Assembly (NCBI GenBank): GCA_947175225.1
Contig: CAMWLX010000154.1
Location: 1 to 7,802, forward strand
Source of the DNA: an uncultured Porphyromonadaceae bacterium
GTDB lineage: Bacteria > Bacteroidota > Bacteroidia > Bacteroidales > Muribaculaceae
Direction of reading: 5' to 3'
DNA length: 7,802 bases
Shown here: piece after piece, positions 1 through 6,426 of the stretch
How the letters are laid out: every line of letters begins with the position of its first letter
Position numbering within the stretch: position 1 is the stretch's first letter
The notes under the pieces: generated by a model
What the model was told of the DNA's origin: nothing
The model's input: the letters and a program-made list of their open reading frames with translations, nothing else
Database searches by the model: none
Position numbers and translations under genes: made by a program

Positions 1-1484
1 CTCAAAGCTCTTTTGATTTCGTCAATAAACTTAAGAGTAAATTTCTTAAAGAGGCGCGGAATATAGCAAGGTTTGACAATCCCAACATAATTAGAATTCA
101 CTCGGCTTTTGAAGAAAACGATACCGCCTATTATGTGATGGACTATATTGAGGGTAAGACTCTTGCCGAAATCGTCAGACAATCCGGACCTATAGCGAAA
201 GACAAAGCAATAACCTATCTTGAGAAGATCGGAGAGGCCCTTGAATACGTCCACAAGCACAACATCACCCATCTGGACATCAAACCGGCTAATATAATGA
301 TCCGGACGATAGACGAGCGCCCAATTCTTATCGATTTTGGATTGGCGAAACAATATGACTCCAATGGATTGCAGACTTCAACAACTCCTGTTGGCATCAG
401 CCATGGCTATGCTCCAATCGAGCAATATTCAGATGGGGGCATAAAAGAGTTCTCACCCCAAACCGACCAGTATTCTCTTGCCGCTACATTATATTATATA
501 CTCTCTGGTGTTACGCCTCCACATGCTACGAAACTGATAGAGGATGAACTTACGTTCCCTCAGACAATTCCAGCTCAGTTAATAGGTCCGATATCGAAAG
601 CTATGTCGGCGAGCAGAAAGAAGCGTTATGAGAACGTGGGAGCATTCATCAAAGATCTGAAGCTTGCAATAGATGGATGTAACGCTTCTTCTGCTACAAT
701 AACTGCAAAGATAAATGCAGATACTCCAATTAAAGAACAGGAACCAGTTGAAACATCTACTTCGATAAAAGCTGTCGTCGCGGAAACAAACGAAGAGTCA
801 GGAATAGACGTAACGACAACCTTGAAGAATGAAAAGACCCTTATTGCCAAACCATCAGATAACACGGAAATAAGCGAACGACAAGAAGACATCACCGTCA
901 GTCATAAGGGAGCTATGCCTAAATGGGTATATGTGGCGGCTGCTATAGTCGTTATTGCTGTTTGTATTGGCTTCTTCCTACCTAAAAAGCATACGATTCA
1001 AAATGTAAATACTGATCAAGCACCTATAACAGCAGCAGAAAGATTCAATCAGGCTCTTGCCTTGCTTGACTCTGACTCTCCGGAATCGGTAAAATCCGGA
1101 TTTAAAACCATGAATTCACTTGCAATGGAACTGGACGATGCGAAGATTGAAATTGGCCTTACCTATTTTCCCTACCTTACAGCGAAGTCTGATGAAGAGA
1201 CAATGGCCAACCCAATTCTGAAACGCCGTCATTTCCTGAAGTTGAATTCGAGGACTGACGCAGACAGTGTGGTCAAATATTTAGGTAGTATATCCAATCT
1301 TCCTCCTGAGGCTGCCTACATTTTGGGGTGTACCTACTATCAGAAGTATGAGGATGAGAAGCAGGCTGTCAAGATGTTTCGACAAGCTAAGGTATCGCTT
1401 GACAACGGAATGGTGGCAGGACATGGCTATGACAGCAAGAAACTGTTGAAAATTCTTGAAGACAACATACATACATTACAGTGA
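1..1484 (+). CDS. Transmembrane eukaryotic-like Ser/Thr protein kinase with TPR/Sel1-like extracytoplasmic domain (5' partial)
   Basis: Hanks-type protein kinase that would phosphorylate Ser/Thr on cytosolic targets. The frame is open to the left edge, so the N-terminus, including the glycine-rich loop and the ATP-binding lysine, is missing. Residues here count from the codon at base 3 (493 visible). Residues 16-50 read like kinase helix C to the hinge, with the KEA glutamate and YYVMDYIEG. The catalytic loop HLDIKPAN is at 90-97 (D92, N97), DFG at 111-113, an APE-like API-E at 137-140, and TDQYSLAATLYYILSG matches the helix F region. A Ser/Thr/Glu-rich linker (about 190-305) leads to one membrane helix (about 308-326, WVYVAAAIVVIAV). 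The outer 165 residues contain helical TPR/Sel1-like pairs, e.g. AAYILGCTYYQKYEDEKQA. HLD replaces the usual HRD, making it a non-RD kinase. It is the first visible gene of a four-gene operon; the next gene starts 20 bp on. The kinase call is firm; substrate and ligand are unknown. Confidence 0.93.
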   Translation, partial: QSSFDFVNKLKSKFLKEARNIARFDNPNIIRIHSAFEENDTAYYVMDYIEGKTLAEIVRQSGPIAKDKAITYLEKIGEALEYVHKHNITHLDIKPANIMIRTIDERPILIDFGLAKQYDSNGLQTSTTPVGISHGYAPIEQYSDGGIKEFSPQTDQYSLAATLYYILSGVTPPHATKLIEDELTFPQTIPAQLIGPISKAMSASRKKRYENVGAFIKDLKLAIDGCNASSATITAKINADTPIKEQEPVETSTSIKAVVAETNEESGIDVTTTLKNEKTLIAKPSDNTEISERQEDITVSHKGAMPKWVYVAAAIVVIAVCIGFFLPKKHTIQNVNTDQAPITAAERFNQALALLDSDSPESVKSGFKTMNSLAMELDDAKIEIGLTYFPYLTAKSDEETMANPILKRRHFLKLNSRTDADSVVKYLGSISNLPPEAAYILGCTYYQKYEDEKQAVKMFRQAKVSLDNGMVAGHGYDSKKLLKILEDNIHTLQ

Positions 1485-1504
1485 CAGACTAAATTGAATC
1501 AAAT

Positions 1505-3199
1505 ATGAAATTGATTAACCTTTGCCCTGACAATACACTCGCAAAATCAAGATATACTTACCATTTGCTATCACGGCTTAATATTCTCCTGCTTCTTTTC
1601 ATCATGGGGATGGGCAAGGGTATATGCCAGAGTATGGAGTGGGTATGTCGACCGGGAGCGTATGAAAAAATCGAGTATGCCGGTAACGACATTTTCAGGG
1701 TAAAGAATAAACAAGGGAAATGGGGACTTCTTCATTCGGATGGAAACATAAGAATGAATGTTGTCTATGACAGCATAACCCCCTTCATTGAAGACCGTGC
1801 TCTTCTTCTCGACCGACCAAGTAAACGTTTACTTGGAATCATTAATACCAAGGGAGATTTTGTAAAGGACTTTTCTGCAGACAACGTGTATGTTTCCAGA
1901 TTCCCACAATATAAGGAAGGGCGGTTAGCTTTCAGCAGAGGTGACGGAAAGTATGGCTACCTGAATGAAAACGGGGGTGTAGCGATTGAACCAAGGTTTT
2001 ATCTTGCGGCTCCTTTTCAGAATGGGACTGCCGCTGTGCAGTATGACAACACAGAATACGGAGTAATCAGGACAGACGGCCGTTCAGCCATTATTTCTGA
2101 TGATCATTTCTACTTTATGAGTTCTCCTGTAGAAGGAAAAGTCCTTGCCATCAGAGGCTCAAGGAAAGGTGGAGACCAGCTCGTACTGATGCGTCTTGAC
2201 GGTACAAGCTTGAAAAAAGAAAAGGTTCTTGAAGATGGAATGAACATCTCCCTGTCTGATGATTTCTCATCACTTGAATGCCAACTCGGTAATTCATATT
2301 TTCTTGATGAGCAGTGGCGGATCAATTCAGCCTCATACCCTGCTCCTATACCGAAGGTATGGGAAGATAACTCCGCATTGATTTCGGAAGACACCTCAGA
2401 AATAAGGAAAATACAATCGGCATACGGATTTCAGATTGCATATCAGGATAAACCTATAGTAAACAATCCGTTTAAGAACGTCAGCACATTTGACAAAAAT
2501 TATGCTATAGTGCAAACCAAAGATGGCAAGAAAGGTATTTTGAAACTGAATCCAACTGCAGATATAAGATTATTTCCCAATGATGATCTTATCATATTCC
2601 AACATAACGAAGAAAAAGATGTTGAGTTGAATGTAAGCATAAAAAATCTGAATCCTTCCAAATTCAAGATCAAACGGATAGATGCGAATAACAATACTGA
2701 ATGTGAATTGCAGCAGACTGATGGCGAATGGAAACTTAAGATTCCATATTTTATGCCTGCAGAGAAATATGACGAGGAGTTAAACGCAATAGTCATGCTC
2801 TCTGTAGAATATGACGGTTTAGAATGGAGAACAGTCGCGAATGAGATTAAATCCAAGCATCAGCCGGGCTATACTGTGACACTCACAGGGAACGGAACCA
2901 CCAATGAAACCGGAAGCGCGGTACTGACTCTGAATGTGAAGGCGCTCAATGGGAAAAATGCTAATGGCACTATCACAATCAATGGAGGAAAGCCTATTGC
3001 ATTTAATAAGGGTGGAAAGAATATCCCATTGAATGTTTCTGTACCGGAAGGAGGCTCTAAGACTTTTTCTTATAATGTAAAGGTTAAAGAAGAGGGATGT
3101 CCTGACTACATTGCTAACGTATCAAAGAGTGTCAGCAATCCGGCCAGAAAGCCGGTAGAATCGAAAGACAATGGAAAAAAGAAAATCATTATTCAATAA
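1505..3199 (+). CDS. Exported WG-repeat protein with Ig-like C-terminal region
   Basis: Predicted exported protein of 564 residues. A hydrophobic stretch at about 24-37 (LNILLLLFIMGMG) follows a long basic N-region and looks like a signal peptide, with cleavage probably near GICQ (39-42); an uncleaved anchor is possible. WG (KWG) repeats follow: QGKWGLLHSDG at 70-80, a degenerate LLGIINTKGD at 109-118, DGKYGYLNENG at 147-157, and EYGVIRTDG at 184-192. A probable further copy is DGKKGILKLN near 343-352. Residues from about 375 to 545 are beta-rich and Ig-like, ending in a Lys-rich tail. WG repeats are usually taken as beta-propeller-like or ligand-binding modules; the ligand is unknown. It sits 20 bp after the kinase and 14 bp before the barrel gene, so I infer a periplasmic or surface partner or sensor for them. 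The ATG at 1505 has the A/T-rich lead usual in Bacteroidota; a later Met would cut into the signal region. Confidence 0.85.
   Translation: MKLINLCPDNTLAKSRYTYHLLSRLNILLLLFIMGMGKGICQSMEWVCRPGAYEKIEYAGNDIFRVKNKQGKWGLLHSDGNIRMNVVYDSITPFIEDRALLLDRPSKRLLGIINTKGDFVKDFSADNVYVSRFPQYKEGRLAFSRGDGKYGYLNENGGVAIEPRFYLAAPFQNGTAAVQYDNTEYGVIRTDGRSAIISDDHFYFMSSPVEGKVLAIRGSRKGGDQLVLMRLDGTSLKKEKVLEDGMNISLSDDFSSLECQLGNSYFLDEQWRINSASYPAPIPKVWEDNSALISEDTSEIRKIQSAYGFQIAYQDKPIVNNPFKNVSTFDKNYAIVQTKDGKKGILKLNPTADIRLFPNDDLIIFQHNEEKDVELNVSIKNLNPSKFKIKRIDANNNTECELQQTDGEWKLKIPYFMPAEKYDEELNAIVMLSVEYDGLEWRTVANEIKSKHQPGYTVTLTGNGTTNETGSAVLTLNVKALNGKNANGTITINGGKPIAFNKGGKNIPLNVSVPEGGSKTFSYNVKVKEEGCPDYIANVSKSVSNPARKPVESKDNGKKKIIIQ
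1817..1836. other. Perfect 20-bp palindrome inside the WG-repeat gene
   Basis: The bases ccaagtaaacgtttacttgg equal their own reverse complement, with 10-bp arms and no loop. They lie inside codons for PSKRLLG of the WG-repeat protein. The palindrome is plain in the sequence; a role, such as binding a dimeric protein, is only a possibility. Confidence 0.3.
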
Positions 3200-3213
3200 C
3201 TAATCAAAAACAA

Positions 3214-3873
3214 ATGAGAAAGAAATTTCTATTTGCAGTCTTAGGACTGATGACCGCCGTTGGACTTAACGCGCAGGTCAAGGTTGATCGAGGCAACGAC
3301 AACGGGCAACGTTCGACGCAGCGGAAGAGCTCTCAGCTTGCAATTAAGTATGGCGTAAAAGCTGGAGTAAACTTATCCTCTATGAGCAATGGAATGGATT
3401 TTGATCCCGGATTCGGGATGGGAATCGGTTACAGGGCCGGTGTTATGGCGAACTTTCATTTTGGACAGCGCTCCATTAATTCACTTCCCGGTACCGGATT
3501 GTTTGGAGTACAGCCTGAGCTTATGTACAGCTACCAGTCGGTAAAAAGTGATGAAGGTGACATAAAAATGAGCTACATCCAACTTCCCATAATGCTCAAA
3601 GTGTATCCTACATCAGCATTGAGCATTGAGGTTGGTCCGGAGTTCAACTATCTGATCTCCACATCCCCAGATACAATGGTATTTGACGATGCCACAATCT
3701 CCGTAGGAAACTGCAAGGGCTTCAACATAGGAGCAGGTGCTGGTTTGGCATACGAGTTAAGAATGGGACTCGTTGTCGGTGCGAGGTATTCACTCGGTTT
3801 TACCGATATGGCTAAAAATCTCAAGTGGAAAAATAATGGTAATATACAAGTGACAGTCGGTTGGCTGTTCTGA
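3214..3873 (+). CDS. PorT-like outer-membrane beta-barrel protein
   Basis: Small outer-membrane barrel of 219 residues, the size expected for the PorT/OMP_b-brl_2 type common in Bacteroidota. A clean signal peptide, MRKKFLFAVLGLMTAVGLNA, ends at AxA-type residue 20 before QVKVD. After a short polar linker, the mature part alternates amphipathic strands with Gly-rich turns: KYGVKAGVNLSSMS near 45, GIGYRAGVMANFHF near 70, FGVQPELMYSYQS, LPIMLKVYP, SIEVGPEFNYLIS, GFNIGAGAGLAYELR, LVVGARYSLGF. The C-terminus, IQVTVGWLF, ends in Phe, the usual barrel-assembly signal. It starts 14 bp after the WG-repeat gene and is followed within 28 bp by a lipoprotein gene, so it is probably co-transcribed and may form a complex with either. 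The family name marks fold only; no channel or transport specificity can be read from it. Confidence 0.88.
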   Translation: MRKKFLFAVLGLMTAVGLNAQVKVDRGNDNGQRSTQRKSSQLAIKYGVKAGVNLSSMSNGMDFDPGFGMGIGYRAGVMANFHFGQRSINSLPGTGLFGVQPELMYSYQSVKSDEGDIKMSYIQLPIMLKVYPTSALSIEVGPEFNYLISTSPDTMVFDDATISVGNCKGFNIGAGAGLAYELRMGLVVGARYSLGFTDMAKNLKWKNNGNIQVTVGWLF

Positions 3874-3901
3874 AAAATATAAAATTATGATAGTAAGAAA
3901 T

Positions 3902-5404
3902 ATGAGAAAGTATCTACTGGCTCTTTTGGGTGCGTTTACACTATTGGTTTCTTTCTCGTCATGTACAGACCAGAAGGAAATAGACATTATCTATAATCAG
4001 GAAGCAACATTGGAGGTCAATCTTCTTAATATGTATGAAACATGTGGAATCGATTTTTCAAAGTTTCAAACTCAGTTCGTATCAGGTTATCGACCTACGA
4101 TTCTTACTTTGGTTTATGATACGGAAGGAACTTATCAATACTCTATAAAATCTATCCTTTATAATTTTAATAATCCCAGTATACCTCTTAAAGATTTAGA
4201 TAGAAAAGAGTACATTGTGATAGTAGTTCAATACTTGATGGAATATGATAATGAAAGTCAATCTGTAAACGACTTTTGGTCGCTATACAATGTGAAAGAT
4301 TTCGATAAAGTAAGTATTCTGTCAAAAGAATATCAGATACCCTGGTATTGTTGTCTGGGTATTGACGTTCAGAAAATTGACCTTAAATCAGGCAATAACT
4401 TCAAATCAACTCCTAAACTAGCAGGAAGTTTTGTTTCATTGGATTATGAAAATCTTTATAATGGAGGGTATAACAGGGTCGCATTATACTTTAAAAACAA
4501 GGTTACCGGTCTTTATCTAAATCCCAACAGAGAAGGCTTAGCCAAGTACTTTTATGATAATTACAATGATTCTAATACTTGGACGGCTGTGGCAGAATTA
4601 GAAAGGCCCGAATTACTCTATATTAAGGGTGACGATAATTTCTTTATCTTAGAATCGGGGCGAATTAATTGTTGTATAGGGTTGTCAACAAAAGACGACG
4701 GTACATTTTTCACTGCATATCCCTCAACAGATTCATATTTTGATTTTGAACTTGGCAAAAATTATACTGCATATTGTGAGTATAATGGAGAAACAGACAA
4801 GGTTACCACTTATTTGGGTACTTCAATAGATTTTGAAAAATGGTACGAAAAATTTGACAAATGGATTCCTAATACCTTTGACGATCCTTTTACTAAATGG
4901 GGAGCGTCTGTTGAAGAGGTCAAGAAATACATGACAAACAAAAAATATACTACCTGGTATGATCTTACCCCTATTCAATCTATCGATGGAGATACTTATT
5001 ACTATCTAGGATACTATGGAAGATTTGTAGAAGACGACATCCAATATGTATTCGAGAATATGACGGGAAACTTGTTGACGGCATTTGAAATAATTTATAA
5101 TAATGATATGAGCGTCAATCAAATAATCGATCATTTTGATAAGGATCCCACTTATCAAAGATATGAACCATTTGAAGAAACCTTCTATGAATATGGCTGT
5201 TACTTTTTCTATGATGAATTCACTCAGGTCGAGATTTATCCAGACTTTGAGGATGACTATGGATTATACACCCAAATCGTATATTCTCGAAGCACTGTTG
5301 TAGAAGAGGAGACTAGAGGAAGAAAACAGATTAAATCAAACCTTAGTTTTGTCAATAAGCGAGCAAATTCTAACATTATGACCACGATCAAAGATAAACG
5401 ATAA
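3902..5404 (+). CDS. Large lipoprotein of unknown family
   Basis: The start at 3902 gives MRKYLLALLGAFTLLVSFSSC, a lipoprotein signal peptide with a short basic N-region and acylated Cys at residue 21. An in-frame ATG at 3887 adds five residues and cannot be excluded. TDQKEID follows the Cys; this acidic/Lys patch resembles the export signals that send Bacteroidota lipoproteins to the cell surface, but it is not a clear match. Of about 500 residues, 25-160 look like a beta-sandwich (ATLEVNLLNMYETCGIDF, PTILTLVYDTEGTYQYS). The last 170 contain two weakly similar units beginning SVEEVKKYM and SVNQIIDHF. The protein is very rich in Tyr, Phe, Asp and Asn. The gene is visibly AT-richer than its neighbours, suggesting transfer or relaxed selection. 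It ends the operon, and a hairpin follows about 50 bp on. I do not recognise the family; fimbrial-type or other surface lipoproteins have similar N-terminal domains. Confidence 0.82.
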   Translation: MRKYLLALLGAFTLLVSFSSCTDQKEIDIIYNQEATLEVNLLNMYETCGIDFSKFQTQFVSGYRPTILTLVYDTEGTYQYSIKSILYNFNNPSIPLKDLDRKEYIVIVVQYLMEYDNESQSVNDFWSLYNVKDFDKVSILSKEYQIPWYCCLGIDVQKIDLKSGNNFKSTPKLAGSFVSLDYENLYNGGYNRVALYFKNKVTGLYLNPNREGLAKYFYDNYNDSNTWTAVAELERPELLYIKGDDNFFILESGRINCCIGLSTKDDGTFFTAYPSTDSYFDFELGKNYTAYCEYNGETDKVTTYLGTSIDFEKWYEKFDKWIPNTFDDPFTKWGASVEEVKKYMTNKKYTTWYDLTPIQSIDGDTYYYLGYYGRFVEDDIQYVFENMTGNLLTAFEIIYNNDMSVNQIIDHFDKDPTYQRYEPFEETFYEYGCYFFYDEFTQVEIYPDFEDDYGLYTQIVYSRSTVVEEETRGRKQIKSNLSFVNKRANSNIMTTIKDKR

Positions 5405-5457
5405 GATATCGGTAAGCATTAACTGAAGTACACCTTGCATGTGCAACTTATTATTAC

Positions 5458-5489
5458 GTCGGCTACAACTTTCTGATGTTGTAGCCGAC
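5458..5489 (+). terminator. Hairpin, probable terminator of the plus-strand operon
   Basis: A perfect 12-bp inverted repeat (gtcggctacaac, 8-base loop, gttgtagccgac) lies 53 bp after the lipoprotein stop and before the convergent nadD gene. The following stretch (attgtcattcatt) is only moderately T-rich, so termination is likely by position and stem strength but not certain. The stem would also form in transcripts arriving from the minus strand. Confidence 0.6.
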
Positions 5490-5501
5490 ATTGTCATTCA
5501 T

Positions 5502-5620
5502 TGGAGGTGCCACTTTGCGAGTTGTCGCACCGGGGTTGTCATGAGGGCTGACGTATGGCATTCCTTCTGGGATGCCCGCATGCGGGCATTGCTATAGACA
5601 AACCGGGCACTGGAGGATGC
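5502..5620. repeat. Self-complementary intergenic element, possible dispersed repeat
   Basis: This non-coding stretch is dense with symmetry. A stem at 5557-5576 (ggcattcc, loop ttct, gggatgcc, one G-U) overlaps a perfect 18-bp palindrome at 5572-5589 (atgcccgc atgcgggcat), so the two folds exclude each other. Both are enclosed by an imperfect outer pairing of ccggggttgtc (5530-5540) with gacaaaccggg (5597-5607). Near-identical direct repeats tggaggtgc (5502-5510) and tggaggatgc (5611-5620) flank the block. It is more GC-rich than the lipoprotein gene beside it. This suggests a REP-like or MITE-like element, or a structured RNA; only one copy is visible here. Confidence 0.4.
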
Positions 5621-6241
5621 TTATTTTGGGGAGTGATAGAGGCGGTGGGAGGTGATGTAGGAAAATACTTTTGGATTAAGAGTCAGGAATTGCGAATCAA
5701 GAGTCAGGCTGGACCGCCTTGATGCCAAGATTTGGCGGATTTGGGTGGAGGAGACGGGCATCTGGGGGGCGGCCGTTAAGAATTGAGAATTGATAATTGA
5801 GAATTGAGATTTATTTTCTAATTGAGAATTTAATTGCTCGCCGGGGCGGGGATAGACGATTATGCCGAATTCATTTAGGATTTCGTCGGGATTCTTCCAT
5901 TTGCCGAAGTCTGCCCAGTTGTCGCCGCCTATGATCAGGCGGAAGTCATGGTCGGGATATGATTTTTTTAGTTCGGTGAGAGTTTTGTAGGTGTAGGATG
6001 GGATGGGGAGATGGAATTCGAAGTCGCTGACCTGTATGCCGGGGATGTCTTGGACGGCGAGTCTGGCCATTTCGAGGCGCTGCTCGTTGGTGGCTACGTA
6101 GCCTTGTGGCTTTAGGGGATTCAAGGGGGAGACCATTAGCCAGACTTCGTCTAAGTCGGTATGGTCTAATACGTATTTTGCCAAGTTTACGTGGCCTTCG
6201 TGGATGGGGTCGAAGGAGCCGCCGAAGATGCCGACTTTCAT
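5621..6241 (-). CDS. nadD: Nicotinate-nucleotide adenylyltransferase
   Basis: Transfers AMP from ATP to nicotinate mononucleotide to give deamido-NAD, the penultimate step of NAD synthesis, in the cytosol. Family marks are clear: GGSFDPIHEGH at 7-17 with nucleotide-binding H14 and H17, GGDNW at 105-109 followed by WKNPDEIL, and SSTQIR at 164-169, the ISSTxIR phosphate-contact motif. At 206 residues it is near family length (about 190-215). Two loops are built from heptad repeat DNA: residues 137-155 (LNSQ...SQFSIINSQFL) between YPRPG and SSTQIR, and residues 178-190 (SLTLDSQFLTLNP) between SSTQIR and the C-terminal YI..HRLY. The frame stays intact through both, so the gene looks functional. 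The ATG at 6239-6241 touches a long heptad array directly. It lies 183 bp after the flavin reductase gene, on the same strand, and converges on the plus-strand operon. Confidence 0.95.
   Translation of the reverse strand: MKVGIFGGSFDPIHEGHVNLAKYVLDHTDLDEVWLMVSPLNPLKPQGYVATNEQRLEMARLAVQDIPGIQVSDFEFHLPIPSYTYKTLTELKKSYPDHDFRLIIGGDNWADFGKWKNPDEILNEFGIIVYPRPGEQLNSQLENKSQFSIINSQFLTAAPQMPVSSTQIRQILASRRSSLTLDSQFLTLNPKVFSYITSHRLYHSPK
5674..5708. repeat. Degenerate heptad array inside the nadD 3' part
   Basis: Five 7-bp units, gattaag agtcagg aattgcg aatcaag agtcagg, give a near-exact 14-bp repeat with a 21-bp (3 x 7) period. In nadD they encode LTLDSQFLTLNP. They look like diverged relatives of the AATTGAG units found further right. 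Confidence 0.65.
5777..5833. repeat. AATTGAG heptad array inside the nadD coding sequence
   Basis: Units aattgag, aattgat, aattgag, aattgag occupy 5781-5808. A broken stretch (atttattttct) follows, then aattgag and aatttaa at 5820-5833. On the nadD coding strand the unit reads CTCAATT, which gives the stop-free cycle LNSQFSI in any frame and accounts for nadD residues 137-155. Confidence 0.85.
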
Positions 6242-6352
6242 AATTGAGAATTGAGAGAATTGAGAATTGAGAATTGAGAATTGAGAATTGAGAGAATTGA
6301 GAATTGAGAGAATTGAGAATTTAGAATTTAGAATTTAGAATTTAGAATTTAG
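6242..6352. repeat. Long heptad array abutting the nadD start codon
   Basis: Ten AATTGAG units in blocks of 2, 5, 2 and 1, separated by three extra AG dinucleotides, are followed by five AATTTAG units (6318-6352). The total is 111 bp. The first unit touches the nadD ATG with no spacer, so the array forms the whole proximal leader and ribosome-landing zone of nadD. No other start-proximal signal is visible. Confidence 0.92.
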
Positions 6353-6401
6353 AATTATCCTTTAGTTGAGATTTATGCGACGTTATGCGGAGTAATTGAT
6401 G

Positions 6402-6426
6402 GAGGACGTGCTGACCGTACGTCCTT
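6402..6426 (-). terminator. Weak terminator-like hairpin at the flavin reductase stop
   Basis: The stem aggacgtgc (6403-6411) pairs with gtacgtcct (6417-6425) with one G-U pair and a 5-base loop; one further G-U pair outside it uses 6402 and 6426. It overlaps the flavin reductase stop codon. No T-run follows on the minus strand, so it may be a weak terminator, an mRNA 3'-end protector, or chance. Confidence 0.35.

Noticed and set aside
135..1484. Kinase starting at the GTG at 135
   Set aside because: That codon is an internal Val in the conserved YYVMDYIEG hinge. The same frame is open to base 3 with clear kinase sequence, so the real start is left of the window.
1485..1504. Possible heptad units in the gap before the WG-repeat gene (taaattg, aatcaaa)
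   Set aside because: Only two loosely similar units in a naturally A/T-rich start region; this is indistinguishable from chance.
2110..2856. Minus-strand frames opposite the WG-repeat gene
   Set aside because: They are shadow frames of a convincing coding sequence, with no start signals or motifs of their own.
5541..5597. Short plus-strand reading frame of 18 codons in the intergenic block
   Set aside because: It is very short and lies across the palindromes. The symmetry explains the sequence better than a peptide does.
5621..6241. nadD as a pseudogene broken by repeat insertion
   Set aside because: The frame is continuous, and the motifs on both sides of each repeat (GGSFDPIHEGH, GGDNW, SSTQIR, C-terminal YI..HRLY) are intact and in order.
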